In this document: piece by piece, positions 56,054 to 64,000 of the stretch
Position numbering within the stretch: the first letter of the stretch is position 1
Layout: every line of letters begins with the position of its first letter
Source: CAVXEH01 sp963805305
Lineage (GTDB): Bacteria > Chloroflexota > Limnocylindria > QHBO01
NCBI GenBank assembly: GCA_963805305.1
Contig: CAWDTM010000003.1
Coordinates: forward strand, 62,001 to 126,000
DNA: 64,000 nt
Direction of reading: 5' to 3'
Translations under genes and position numbers: made by a program
Notes under the pieces: model-generated
What the model was told of the DNA's origin: nothing
Seen by the model: only the letters and a program-made list of their open reading frames with translations
Database searches by the model: none

Positions 56054-57493
56054 ATGGACCACGCGGCCGGCACTCCGCTCACGCCGCAGGCCGCGCGCGT
56101 CGCAGCGGATCTCCGGAATCGGTTCGGGTTTCTGCGCGAGATCGTGGCCGAGATGGAGCGCGCGGTGCCGTACGCCTCGGCGCTTGTCCGCTTCGGCGAG
56201 GGCGCCGGACTCGTGCTCCGCGACGGCGAGCAGCGGGCCAACCGCCTCGATCCACAGAGCGGGATCGTGCTCACCGCCTCCACGGGGTACGAGCTCGAGG
56301 AGTCCGCGAGCGACGACCTCGATCCCATCGCGGTCCGGGCAGCGGCCCGCGATCTCGTCGATCGCGCCCGACACGCCTCGTCGGAGGGTCTTCCGACGCT
56401 GGACATCGCTCCGGACGGTCCGTCCGATGCGGACTTCGCGACGGCCGTCGAGATCGACCCGGCCAGCGTACCCCTCGGCGAGCGGATCGAGCGTTTCGAC
56501 GCCGTCCGGCGGCGATTGCGCCAGGCGGCTCCGCGGGCCGTGGAAGCCGTCGCAGCCCATCGCGAGAGCTCCCAGGTATCGGTCTTCGCCAACCGCATAG
56601 GACTCGCCACGCAGCAGGTCCGGCGGGCGGTGCTCGTCCTCCAGCTGTTCGTCTCGGACGGCTCGCAGCGCCAGTTCGACGTCATCAGCCGCGCGGGAAC
56701 GGGCGGTCTCGAGCGCCTCGAGGTGACCGATGCCGAGCTCGTCGAGTGCGCAGCCACGGCGGAGGCGCTCCTCGATGCGAGACCGGCACCGGCCGGCGAG
56801 CACGCGGTCGTCCTCGACGGCCACACCAGCGGCATCGTGGCCCACGAGTCCTTCGGGCATGGCGTGGAGACCGACATGTTCGTCAAGGGACGGGCACGGG
56901 CTGCCGAGTACGTGGGGCGGCGCGTCGGATCGGACCTCGTGACGATCATGGACGACCCCACCGTCCCCGGCGCGTACGGGTCCTACTTCATGGACGACGA
57001 AGGCATGATCGCCACGCCCACCACCATCGTCCGGGACGGCATCTTTCTGCGCGGCATCAGCGACCTGTACTCGGCAACCCGCCTGGGGATCCCGCGATCC
57101 GCGAACGGCCGCCGGGAGTCGGTCCAGCGCAAGGCCTATGCGCGAATGTCGAACACGTTCATCGCGCCCGGCAATCGCAGCCCCGATGAGCTCATCGCCG
57201 AGCTCGATGACGGGTTGCTCCTCCTCCATCCCATGAACGGGATGGAGGACCCCAAGGGCTGGGGCATCCAGATCTGGACGCACTACGCGCGCGAGATCCG
57301 GCACGGCCGTCCGACGGGGGTGCTCTACTCGCCCATCGCGGTCACCGGCTACGTCCCCGACCTCCTTGCCGCGGTGTCGGGCGTTTCGACCGGGCTCACG
57401 TTCAGCGCCGGGATCTGCGGGAAGGGCTGGAAGGAGCTGATCCCGGTGGCATCCGGCGGTCCTCACCTGCGCACCCGCTGCCGCATCGGTTGA
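56054..57493 (+). CDS. tldD: TldD-family metallopeptidase subunit
   Basis: 479 residues, full length for TldD. The zinc motif HESFGHG is a HExxxH type with His264, Glu265 and His269, as in the TldD active subunit; the following block GYGSYFMDDEG-like (AYGSYFMDDEGMIA) and AYARMSNTFIAPG are conserved. TldD/TldE heterodimers degrade unfolded peptides and mature some ribosomally made peptide natural products, as with microcin B17. No precursor peptide is seen nearby. The tldE partner starts 4 nt later. Confidence 0.95.
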   Translation: MDHAAGTPLTPQAARVAADLRNRFGFLREIVAEMERAVPYASALVRFGEGAGLVLRDGEQRANRLDPQSGIVLTASTGYELEESASDDLDPIAVRAAARDLVDRARHASSEGLPTLDIAPDGPSDADFATAVEIDPASVPLGERIERFDAVRRRLRQAAPRAVEAVAAHRESSQVSVFANRIGLATQQVRRAVLVLQLFVSDGSQRQFDVISRAGTGGLERLEVTDAELVECAATAEALLDARPAPAGEHAVVLDGHTSGIVAHESFGHGVETDMFVKGRARAAEYVGRRVGSDLVTIMDDPTVPGAYGSYFMDDEGMIATPTTIVRDGIFLRGISDLYSATRLGIPRSANGRRESVQRKAYARMSNTFIAPGNRSPDELIAELDDGLLLLHPMNGMEDPKGWGIQIWTHYAREIRHGRPTGVLYSPIAVTGYVPDLLAAVSGVSTGLTFSAGICGKGWKELIPVASGGPHLRTRCRIG

Positions 57494-57497
57494 GCCG

Positions 57498-58841
57498 GTG
57501 AATTCCCGAATCGTCGACACGCTGCAGCGCCAGCCGGGCGTAAGCGACTGGACCGTCCGCCGGCAGCACGCCGCGGGTGCGCAGGTCTACGTCGCGGGCA
57601 ACGCGGTGGAGGCAGTGAGACGGGTGGGTCGGGAGGCGTACGAGGTGGACGTCTATTGCGACCACGAGGCGGATGGCGAGTCGGTGCGGGGCTCGGTCAC
57701 GGTCCCGGTGGGTCGCGACGAGCTCGCCGGCTTCGCCACGATCCTTGACGAAGCCGTGGCCATGGCCGGTCGCATTCACAACCGGCCGTGGCCGCTCCCG
57801 GACCCGGCAACCTTTCCCGGTGTCCCGCTCGCCGACCCGGCCCTACGCTCCGCGGACGATGCGGTCGCGGCCGCGCGGGACTCGATCGAACTGATCCGGG
57901 GCGCGCCGCAGGGCGTCAGCGGGGTGAGGCTCAGTGCCGCGGAGCTGTTCATCAGCGTTCTTGAGGAGGAGATCGTCAACAGCCGCGGGCTGCACGCGGA
58001 GGGCCGGTCGACAAGCGCGTTGCTCGAGCTGGTCCTGCTTGCGCAAGGTGACGCCGAGGAGGTCGAGTTCTTCCGGCACGCGAAGGCACGCAGGCTCGAG
58101 GACCTGCACCTGGCCGAGATGCTTGCGGGCGGCACGCGGCTTGTCCGGGACGCGGCGAGGGCGCGCATTCCCACGTCGCGGGTGGGACCGGTCGTCATCA
58201 GCGACATGGCGCTCGACCAGCTGCTGGGGCCGGGCGTCATCGGCGACGCGGGGGCCATCCTGAAGCAGGCCGGCGCCGCGGCGGCATACGCGGGGCTCTC
58301 CCGGTGGGAGCTGGGCCAATCGGTCTTTGGCGGCCGCGAGCCGACCGGTGATCCGCTGACCGTGTCCTCGAACGCGCGTCGTCCCTTTGGTGTCCTTGCC
58401 TACGAGTTCGACGAGGACGGCGTCCCGGCCCAGGACCTGGTCGTGATCGAGGACGGCATCCTGCGCGCCCGCCCGGCGCCGCAGCGCTATGCCCACTACC
58501 TGGACCTGCCCGCCACGGGACGCCCGGGCGTGCCGGAGTTCTCCCCCGGCCCCACCTCGTTCGCCGACCTCCTCGCGGAAGACGGCCCGGTCATCCACGT
58601 CGTCGCCTTCTCCTCGCCAAACGTCGAGGACGTCACCGGAGACTTCGGCATGGAGATCCGCGTCGGCTACGAGGTCGGGGCGTCAGGCACCGTCCCCATC
58701 AAGGGCGGCTCGGTGACGGGGAATCTGTTCGAGGCCCTGGCCGCCGCCCGGTACTCCTCCGAGACCGGCCAGGATGCCGGCTACGCCGGCCCGCGCGCGA
58801 TTCGCTTCGAGGCGCTCCAGGTCACCGGCGCCGACGACTGA
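57498..58841 (+). CDS. tldE: TldE/PmbA-family subunit
   Basis: 447 residues of the TldE/PmbA group, the non-zinc partner of TldD that shapes the proteolytic chamber. Typical blocks are ELFISVLEEEIVNSRGL, the central ARIPTSRVGPVVISDMALDQLLG and the C-terminal VGYEVGASGTVPIKGGSVTGNL (long strand region). GTG start 4 nt after the tldD stop implies coupled translation; no separate promoter. The HExxxH motif is absent, as expected. Confidence 0.93.
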   Translation: MNSRIVDTLQRQPGVSDWTVRRQHAAGAQVYVAGNAVEAVRRVGREAYEVDVYCDHEADGESVRGSVTVPVGRDELAGFATILDEAVAMAGRIHNRPWPLPDPATFPGVPLADPALRSADDAVAAARDSIELIRGAPQGVSGVRLSAAELFISVLEEEIVNSRGLHAEGRSTSALLELVLLAQGDAEEVEFFRHAKARRLEDLHLAEMLAGGTRLVRDAARARIPTSRVGPVVISDMALDQLLGPGVIGDAGAILKQAGAAAAYAGLSRWELGQSVFGGREPTGDPLTVSSNARRPFGVLAYEFDEDGVPAQDLVVIEDGILRARPAPQRYAHYLDLPATGRPGVPEFSPGPTSFADLLAEDGPVIHVVAFSSPNVEDVTGDFGMEIRVGYEVGASGTVPIKGGSVTGNLFEALAAARYSSETGQDAGYAGPRAIRFEALQVTGADD

Positions 58842-58885
58842 TCCAGGCGCCCAGCCTGGCATGCCGGCTGCTCTATGCGGACGGC

Positions 58886-59086
58886 ATGAGGGACCACGGA
58901 CCGCGACGCCCCGCTCCAGGATCGGCAACAGACCTCCAGAACATCGAGGCGAGGCTCGAGCGCACCATCTCGTCCGAGCGCCAGCTGCTCATGCATCCCC
59001 TTTTCGGCGTCGGCGCCGCGCGCGTGATGGTTCGCGCCCGCGCCGAGATCAACCGCATCCGGCGCATCCGCAGCACGCCGCACTGA
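58886..59086 (+). CDS. 66-residue basic helical protein
   Basis: After a Pro-rich lead, residues 16-62 form two amphipathic helices (LQNIEARLERTISSERQLL and RVMVRARAEINRIRRIR) joined by MHPLFGVGAA. The composition is basic, possibly nucleic-acid binding. No family recognised. CTCTAT at 58871-58876 lies 9 nt before the ATG. It might also be read from the tldDE mRNA, whose stop is 44 nt upstream. Confidence 0.45.
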   Translation: MRDHGPRRPAPGSATDLQNIEARLERTISSERQLLMHPLFGVGAARVMVRARAEINRIRRIRSTPH

Positions 59087-59141
59087 GGCCACATCGGCCC
59101 CCAGGACGCTCCGCCCCATGGGCGCGGTGAATCCGCGGTGG

Positions 59142-59147
59142 TACGCT
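59142..59147 (+). promoter_or_regulatory. -10 box TACGCT, leaderless-type
   Basis: TACGCT ends 7 nt before ATG 59155. Confidence 0.5.
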
Positions 59148-59154
59148 CCGCTCC

Positions 59155-59424
59155 ATGGCCAAGGGAGACCGCGTCGAGGCGGTCGTCGACACCGGACAGG
59201 GAACCCAGACCTTCCTCATCGAGGCGACCCGCGCAGGGCGCCGGATCGAGGTGACGACCAGCCGTGGCGTGGTCGAGGTCAGCGAGGTGACCCGCGGCGG
59301 CACGCCGGTCCGCACCGGACGGTTCATGTCCAGCCGGCTCATCGCGCTGGTCGAGCACCCCGCCCACGAGAACGAGGCGAAGGTCGAGGTCTCGACCCGT
59401 CGGCGCATCACGACCCAGGGATGA
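59155..59424 (+). CDS. 89-residue beta-rich protein, unknown
   Basis: MAKGDRVEAVVDTGQG followed by alternating strands (TFLIEATRAGRRIEVTTSRG, VVEVSEVTRGGTPV) suggests a small beta-barrel; the C-terminal half is RFMSSRLIALVEHPAHENEA. No family recognised. The clean codon pattern, -10 box and following terminator hairpin (59429-59455) all argue that it is a real monocistronic gene. Confidence 0.6.
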   Translation: MAKGDRVEAVVDTGQGTQTFLIEATRAGRRIEVTTSRGVVEVSEVTRGGTPVRTGRFMSSRLIALVEHPAHENEAKVEVSTRRRITTQG

Positions 59425-59428
59425 CGGA

Positions 59429-59455
59429 GCGCCCGCCCCGACCGGGAGCGGGCGC
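59429..59455. terminator. hairpin between converging genes
   Basis: GCGCCCGC (59429-59436) and GCGGGCGC (59448-59455), extended by outer GACGG/CCGTC pairing. It can serve both the 89-residue gene and the ABC permease gene. Confidence 0.6.
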
Positions 59456-59476
59456 CGTCATCGGTCATGGAACCGG

Positions 59477-60253
59477 TCAGATCGAGCGCTGGTACGAGCG
59501 GAAGGCCCGGGTCCCGAACCAGGTGGCAAGGATGGCCACCGCCACCAGCCCGCCCATCCGCGGCAGCACGAAGGACCAATCCGGATTGGCGGTGAGCGCC
59601 TCCCGCCCCGCCTCGACCGCCCAGTTCACCGGGTTGAACCTCGCGATGTCTGCGACCCAGGCCGGCACCAGGTTCAGCGGCATGAACGCGGCAGACAGGA
59701 ACGTGAGCGGCATAGTGAGCAGGGTGTTGATCCCGATCACCGACTCCCGCTGCCGCAGCATGAGCGCCATCGCGTCCGAGACCGCGGCCACGGTGGCTCC
59801 GACGAGCATGGCGCACACGGTGAGCGCCCCGAACCCGAGCAGGCCGCCCTCGAATCGGGCTCCGAGCAGCCACGCCAGCGCCCCGATGAGGAGCGCCTGG
59901 ACGCCAAGGGAGACCAGCTCGTAGACGTTGAGGCCGGCGATGAGGGCGCTGCGGTGGATGGGCGTCGTCAGGAACCGGTCGATGATCGACCGGTTCAGGT
60001 CCTCGATGATCGACATCCCGCTCCAGCCGCACCCGAACAGAGCGGTCATCACCAGCACGCCGGGAACGAGGTAGTCGAGGTACGTGGCCGATGTCGAGAA
60101 GCCCGGGATCTCGGCCACGCTGCGGAACAGCGCGCCAAAGAGGAGCAGCCAGATGATGGGCTGGATGAGGGCCATCATCACGAACCACGGCTGGCGCCAC
60201 ATGTAGCGGAGGTGCCGGGTGGTGACGTAGGCGGTCTCGGAAAGGGCAGTCAT
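59477..60253 (-). CDS. ABC-2 permease (DrrB-like)
   Basis: 258 residues with six helices. YMWRQPWFVMMALIQPIIWLLLFGALF opens the fold (first helix region) and the ABC-2 signature RFLTTPIHRSALIAG stands between helices 2 and 3, followed by FLSAAFMPLNLVPAWV. It resembles daunorubicin-type DrrB and NodJ permeases. The start overlaps the ATPase stop by 4 nt. With the ATPase it forms a complete two-gene exporter; the substrate may be a drug or a lipid. Confidence 0.92.
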   Translation of the reverse strand: MTALSETAYVTTRHLRYMWRQPWFVMMALIQPIIWLLLFGALFRSVAEIPGFSTSATYLDYLVPGVLVMTALFGCGWSGMSIIEDLNRSIIDRFLTTPIHRSALIAGLNVYELVSLGVQALLIGALAWLLGARFEGGLLGFGALTVCAMLVGATVAAVSDAMALMLRQRESVIGINTLLTMPLTFLSAAFMPLNLVPAWVADIARFNPVNWAVEAGREALTANPDWSFVLPRMGGLVAVAILATWFGTRAFRSYQRSI

Positions 60254-61233
60254 CGGGCAGTCTCCTGGCTCTCGGGGCGGTACGCACGGCCGGTGTGTCG
60301 AAGGTAGACGTCGTCGAGCGATGGGCGTGCGACCGTGACCGATGCCACGCCGAGGCCCGCCGCATCGAGCGCGCTGAGCACGGTGGGCACGGCGCTCGCG
60401 CCGTGCTCGGCCCGGGCGCGCAGGGTCCGGCCGTCCGCCATCGGCTCGCTCAAGCCCGCGAGGCGGGAGAGCACCGCGGTGGCGTCGTCCTTGCGGGCGG
60501 GCTCGCGGAGCTCGACGACGATCGCGTCGCCGCGGAGCTCCGCCTTGAGCTCGTCGGGCGTCCCCGTGGCGACGATCCGGCCCCGGTCCACGATCGCCAG
60601 GCGCCGGGCAAGGTGGTCGGCCTCCTCGAGGTAGTGGGTCGTCAGCAGGATCGAGAGTCCTTCCTCGGAGGTCAGGCGCCCGATCTCCGCCCACAGCTCG
60701 GCTCGCGCCTCGGGGTCGAGCCCGGTGGTGGGCTCATCGAGGAAGAGCACGCTGGGCCGATGGACCAGGCCCATCGCCACGTCGAGCTTGCGCTGCATGC
60801 CGCCGGAGTAGGTCCGGACGATGCGGTTTGCTGCCTCGTGCAGCGAGAAGCGGTCCAGGAGCTCATCGATCCGGAGTGAGAGCTCGCGCCCGCTCATGCC
60901 GTACACGCGTCCGTGGAGCACCATGTTCTCGCGCCCGGTGGCCTCCACGTCGATGGCCGGCTTCTGGCTGACGGTGCCGATGACCCGCCGCACCCGGTCG
61001 GGCTCGCGCAGCACGTCGAAGCCGGCGACGTGGGCCGTGCCCGAGTCGGGGCGCGACAGGGTGGTGAGGATCTTTACGGTCGTGGACTTCCCCGCGCCGT
61101 TCGGCCCCAGGAGGCCGAAGACGGTCCCCCGCTCCACGGTGATGGTCAGCCCGTCCAGCGCCCGGACACCGCCCGGGTAGGTCTTGACCAGGTCGTGCGC
61201 CTCGATGGCCGGGGCGCCTGCCAGCTGCTGCAT
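60250..61233 (-). CDS. ABC exporter ATPase (DrrA-like)
   Basis: 327 residues. Walker A GPNGAGKSTT, Q-loop VSQKPAID, signature YSGGMQRKLDVAMGLVH, Walker B VLFLDEPTTGLDP, His switch LTTHYLEEAD, plus the C-terminal DrrA-type domain ending with RPSLDDVYLRHTGR. GAAGGAAC precedes ATG 61233 (MQQLAGAPAIEA). It faces the MarR/beta-repeat gene across a 122-bp region holding a palindrome, so the exporter is likely controlled by that regulator. Confidence 0.95.
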   Translation of the reverse strand: MQQLAGAPAIEAHDLVKTYPGGVRALDGLTITVERGTVFGLLGPNGAGKSTTVKILTTLSRPDSGTAHVAGFDVLREPDRVRRVIGTVSQKPAIDVEATGRENMVLHGRVYGMSGRELSLRIDELLDRFSLHEAANRIVRTYSGGMQRKLDVAMGLVHRPSVLFLDEPTTGLDPEARAELWAEIGRLTSEEGLSILLTTHYLEEADHLARRLAIVDRGRIVATGTPDELKAELRGDAIVVELREPARKDDATAVLSRLAGLSEPMADGRTLRARAEHGASAVPTVLSALDAAGLGVASVTVARPSLDDVYLRHTGRAYRPESQETAR

Positions 61234-61309
61234 CAGTGCGTTCCTTCGATTGCTCCCCGTACCGCAGTGGTCGCGGTACACTTGCGGCCGATTGGATCTG
61301 GACTATGAG

Positions 61310-61328
61310 TATCTTAGTTGCTAAGATA
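61310..61328. promoter_or_regulatory. MarR-type operator between exporter and regulator
   Basis: TATCTTAG - TTG - CTAAGATA, 8-bp perfect arms. The TAGTTGCTA core matches MarR half-sites. It lies between two divergent starts and overlaps -10-like TAAGAT and GATACT sequences. Confidence 0.75.
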
Positions 61329-61355
61329 TCGGCATATTGAGCGAATGGAAGACCG

Positions 61356-62495
61356 ATGTCAAGCACCGATGACGCCACGCGCCTGGCAGGGCTCCTGTCC
61401 CGCACCCTGGACGCGCACGCGGTCGTCCTCTACGAGGCGGTCGCCGAGCGCCTGGGCCTGAACGCCACCGACCTGCTGGGCCTGCAGCTGATCGCCGGCG
61501 AGGGCGAGACCACGCCCGGGCGCCTGGCCGAGCTGGCCGGTATCACCACCGGCGCCATCACCGGCGTCCTGGATCGGCTCGAGAAGGCGCGCATCGTGGT
61601 CCGCGAGGCCGATCCCGATGACCGGCGCCGGGTGGTCGTGCGCCTCTCCCCCATCCGGCTGGCGGAGCTGATCACGGTCCTGGAGCCGATGGCGGCATCC
61701 GCAGCTTCGCTGCTTGCCGGGTACAAGCCCGCCGAGCGGGCGGCCATCACGGACTACCTGGGGAAGGCAGCCGCGGCGGCCTCGGAGGCGACCATTCGCC
61801 TGCGGGCCAGCACCCGTGGCGGGTTCGTGAACGACACGTACAGCGCGCCGCTGGGTGATGTCACTCGCGGGAGGCTGGTGTTCGTCAGCGGTGGACCACG
61901 CCTGTCGATGAACGTGGCGCCATTCGGTCCGGGCGCCAGCGCGCGAATCATCATGGAGCCGTCCGCGTCACGCCTGGCCTTCGAGGGGGCAGCCGACCCC
62001 GGACAGCTGGTCAGCGCGCACTTCACTGGACCCTTGCCGGACTGCCGTGTCGCGGACGGGGTGGTGACCATCCGCTACCGCCGCTCTCCGTTCTCGAGCC
62101 GCCGCGCGCGGGTGCGGCTCAATCCATCGATCCCGTGGACTGTGGAGATCTCCGGCGGCATCACCGACCTGACCGGCGACATCGGCGTACCGCTGGCGGC
62201 CCTGGAGGTGTCGGGCGGTGCGAACCACATCAGCCTGGACCTGCCGGCGCCGGTCGGCACCGCCGGCGTTCGGGTCACGGGCGTTGTGTCGAAGGCGGCC
62301 ATCACGCGGCCGGGGAGTGTGCCGGTGCACCTGCTGGTGGGCGGCGGCGTCAGCCACCTGCGCCTCGACGACGTGACCGCCCGCCAGGTCAGCGGCCGCC
62401 ACCACTACGAGTCGGGCGACTACGCCGGCACGCCCGACCGCTACGACATCGAGATCACCGGCGGCGCCTCCGACGTCCGCATCGTCCGTCGCTGA
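61356..62495 (+). CDS. MarR regulator fused to a beta-repeat (DUF4097/toastrack-like) domain
   Basis: 379 residues. Residues 1-145 are a MarR domain (TPGRLAELAGITTGAITGVL is the helix-turn-helix; EADPDDRRRVVVRL the wing). From about 165 to the end come short repeating strands with IPWTVEISGGITDLTGDI, LEVSGGANHISLDL and IEITGGASDVRIVRR, the pattern of DUF4097/toastrack beta-solenoids otherwise found on envelope sensors and adhesins. No membrane helix, so the solenoid is cytosolic and may bind the ligand or oligomerise the regulator. GGAAG stands 6 nt before the ATG. Confidence 0.82.
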   Translation: MSSTDDATRLAGLLSRTLDAHAVVLYEAVAERLGLNATDLLGLQLIAGEGETTPGRLAELAGITTGAITGVLDRLEKARIVVREADPDDRRRVVVRLSPIRLAELITVLEPMAASAASLLAGYKPAERAAITDYLGKAAAAASEATIRLRASTRGGFVNDTYSAPLGDVTRGRLVFVSGGPRLSMNVAPFGPGASARIIMEPSASRLAFEGAADPGQLVSAHFTGPLPDCRVADGVVTIRYRRSPFSSRRARVRLNPSIPWTVEISGGITDLTGDIGVPLAALEVSGGANHISLDLPAPVGTAGVRVTGVVSKAAITRPGSVPVHLLVGGGVSHLRLDDVTARQVSGRHHYESGDYAGTPDRYDIEITGGASDVRIVRR

Positions 62496-62801
62496 CCCAG
62501 CGCATCCGCTCCGGTATCGGCCTGCGCGGCGCGACTGGTGGTCGCGTACCGCAGGTCAAGGGCGGATGGCGACAACTCACTGACCGAGGCGGGGCCGCGA
62601 CGGCCGTTGCCAGCGGCCACCGACTCGTCAAGCGCTGGCGCGGCGAGCGTCATCACCTCCAGGCTGGACTGACTGGTCAGGCGCCGGTGTCCGTAGCGCA
62701 TGACGCCTCCGAGCGGTGCAGGCGGCAGGTCGCGAAGCCGCGCTGAGCAGCAGATGGCACTCCGCCCGGGCAACCAGGGTGGCGGAACGCGCCTGCCGCT
62801 T
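62496..62801. other. 306-bp gap between converging genes
   Basis: Apart from the hairpin/repeat at 62521-62555, nothing is recognisable: no ORF with plausible coding pattern and no RNA gene. Confidence 0.45.
62521..62555. terminator. compound hairpin after the MarR fusion gene, repeat copy 1
   Basis: Outer CCTGCG/CGCAGG and inner CGCGAC/GTCGCG pairs around TGGTG, 25 nt past the stop. The first 26 bp recur at 63873-63898. Confidence 0.55.
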
Positions 62802-63347
62802 CTATGGCTGGCAGGTGACGAGTCGACGTGCCCCCGCGGGATCTCCTGCAATGCCGAACGGAATCCCCGTCGCATCGTCGATCCGCACCAGTCCGTTGGC
62901 GAACCGCGAAACGCCCGCCACGGACGCGGGTTCCCGGAAGCTCACGAACGGGCCACAGGCGCGCACCGTCCAGGTGACGGAGCCGCCTCCGCCGGCCATG
63001 ACGCTCAGGATGTCGACTGCAGGCACCGGCTCGTCGCTTGGCCACAGGGCCGTACCGTCGTGGAGCACCTCGCCCACCTTCGAGGCGACCTCGGACGCCG
63101 TCATCCGCGGATGGAGCCCGGCGGGCACGTTCACCGTGTAGGCATCTGCCGCACGTCCGCCCACCAGGAGGAAGGCGACGATCGCGGCAACCACCAGGAG
63201 GACCGCCACCAGCACCAGCACCCAGCGCGGCGTCCGGTACGGACGAGCGGCGTCGAGGTCCGCCAGCGACGGCGCGCCGCCGGAGGGCAGCCCATCCACC
63301 AGCGCGGCCAGGCGCGCGTCGAGCGCTGTGTCCGGTCGGTACGTCAT
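62802..63347 (-). CDS. single-pass membrane protein coupled to an ECF sigma factor
   Basis: 181 residues. Cytoplasmic 1-42 (MTYRPDTALDARLAALVDGL), a membrane helix at about 43-66 (WVLVLVAVLLVVAAIVAFLLVGG) and an extracytoplasmic domain of about 110 residues with two cysteines (RACGPF, VTCQP). The position and topology fit an anti-sigma factor. The zinc HxxxCxxC motif is absent and the cytoplasmic part is short, so a non-zinc anti-sigma or a sigma-controlled target is possible. It overlaps the sigma gene by 4 nt. Confidence 0.6.
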   Translation of the reverse strand: MTYRPDTALDARLAALVDGLPSGGAPSLADLDAARPYRTPRWVLVLVAVLLVVAAIVAFLLVGGRAADAYTVNVPAGLHPRMTASEVASKVGEVLHDGTALWPSDEPVPAVDILSVMAGGGGSVTWTVRACGPFVSFREPASVAGVSRFANGLVRIDDATGIPFGIAGDPAGARRLVTCQP

Positions 63348-63817
63348 GGCTCCAGCTCCCGCCGCAGCACGGCCTTGTCGCGGCTGATCCAGCTGCCGAC
63401 CGTTCCGGCCGGCACGCCCAGCATCTCCCCGACCTCGGCCTGGGTGTAGCCGTCGACCACGTGCAGCACCAGTGCGGCCCGATGGCGCGGCTCCAGCAAC
63501 CCGACCGCTGCCCACAGGTCCGGATCGATCGCCGGCTGCCAGGCGGGCGATGGCGCCATCGGCCTCTGCAGGACAGTCCACCGGCGACGACGCCGGAGCT
63601 CGTTGAAGGCCACCCGCAGGCCGATGGTGTAGAGCCAGGCGCGGACATCGGCTCCGTCGAAGCGAGCCCAGGCGCGATAGGCGCGCAGGTAGGCCTCCTG
63701 CGCGGCATCCTCGGCCGCGTGCGGGTCGCGCAGGACCAGGGTCAGGCGCTGCAGGAGCGCCGGGTAGTGGGTTGCCACCGCTGCCTCGAACGCCGCTGGG
63801 TCCGCGGACTCCTCCAT
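63344..63817 (-). CDS. ECF sigma-70 factor, SigE/SigM-like
   Basis: 157 residues. Region 2: HYPALLQRLTLVLRDPHAAEDAAQEAYLRAYRAWARF, containing the conserved Asp-Ala-Gln-Glu motif; VRAWLYTIGLRVAFNELRR ends it. Region 4: LEPRHRAALVLHVVDGYTQAEVGEMLGVPAGTVGSWISR, the helix-turn-helix for the -35. This is a standard two-domain ECF. GGGAGGAG stands 3 nt before the ATG at 63817. The membrane-protein gene is translated from the same mRNA, a usual sigma/anti-sigma layout. Confidence 0.92.
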   Translation of the reverse strand: MEESADPAAFEAAVATHYPALLQRLTLVLRDPHAAEDAAQEAYLRAYRAWARFDGADVRAWLYTIGLRVAFNELRRRRRWTVLQRPMAPSPAWQPAIDPDLWAAVGLLEPRHRAALVLHVVDGYTQAEVGEMLGVPAGTVGSWISRDKAVLRRELEP

Positions 63818-63872
63818 GGCTCCTCCCGCACCAGACAACACCCGATGTCCGTCGATTGTTGCAGGGTGCCGA

Positions 63873-63898
63873 CCTGCGTGGCGCGACTGGTGGTCGCG
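63873..63898. repeat. 26-bp repeat, copy 2
   Basis: Matches 62521-62546 at 25 of 26 positions and keeps the inner hairpin CGCGAC-TGGTG-GTCGCG. It lies 56-81 bp upstream of the sigma gene. The outer stem of copy 1 is missing. Confidence 0.7.
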
Positions 63899-64000
63899 GT
63901 ATGTGCCTCGGGGATGTAGCGGGGCGTGACGGCGTGCGTTCGCGAGCGCGGATCAGGCGCTGGGCGACGCCGGGGGCATGCTCGACGGACGTAGCGCGAC

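Noticed and set aside
55580..57520. Long minus-strand frame over tldD
   Set aside because: Only its last 63 codons (55580-55771) look like a protein; the rest mirrors tldD.

Overview
The window is gene-dense, GC-rich bacterial chromosome (roughly 70 % G+C by eye), with about 72 protein genes, many 1-8 nt start/stop overlaps, and no tRNA, rRNA, CRISPR array or insertion sequence that I can see. The gene content points to a Chloroflexota-type or related deep-branching Gram-positive-like bacterium. This is an inference from a four-subunit 2-oxoacid:ferredoxin oxidoreductase, F420-type LLM and DUF427 proteins, secreted proteins with Pro/Thr linkers, a T-box leader and frequent leaderless-type starts. 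No single marker proves it.

Layout. 1-4.7 kb: a DapA-like aldolase, a P19/Tp34-like protein and the korDABC operon. 4.9-10.5 kb: a two-component pair, a VanY-type carboxypeptidase, a CapA-like lipoprotein and an EamA exporter. 10.6-16.7 kb: a DGPF protein with an ECF42-type sigma factor, cyclophilin, a lytic transglycosylase, an S9 peptidase and an ArsR-thioredoxin pair. 16.8-24 kb: a membrane-anchored gluzincin, an MFS transporter, proS, MarR, and LLM/DUF427. 24.1-29 kb: trpB2 behind a tryptophan T-box, then a cNMP-domain histidine kinase with a receiver/thioredoxin-reductase-like fusion. 29-42.7 kb: mostly metabolic and repair genes (FAD oxidase, PPi-type phosphofructokinase, SRAP, YpfJ, M20, thioesterase). 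42.7-46.2 kb: a TetR-controlled YbhF-like efflux operon. 46.2-55.8 kb: msrA, two DoxX-like proteins, CvpA, a RES toxin-antitoxin pair and a second two-component system. 56-59.4 kb: tldD/tldE. 59.5-64 kb: an ABC-2 exporter opposite a MarR/beta-repeat fusion, and an ECF sigma operon.

Regulation is the most informative layer. About 22 genes have a TANNNT-like -10 box only 6-12 nt before the start codon, the arrangement expected for leaderless mRNAs; operon-internal genes instead often have Shine-Dalgarno sequences. Three sharp operator palindromes lie in promoter or divergent regions (efflux operon, DoxX, MarR/ABC). The trpB2 leader folds as a canonical T-box with a UGG specifier and a UGGC bulge that matches the tRNA(Trp) acceptor end.

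Start codons were re-chosen for many genes from these -10 boxes, ribosome-binding sites, overlaps and family lengths, so several differ from the longest possible reading frame.
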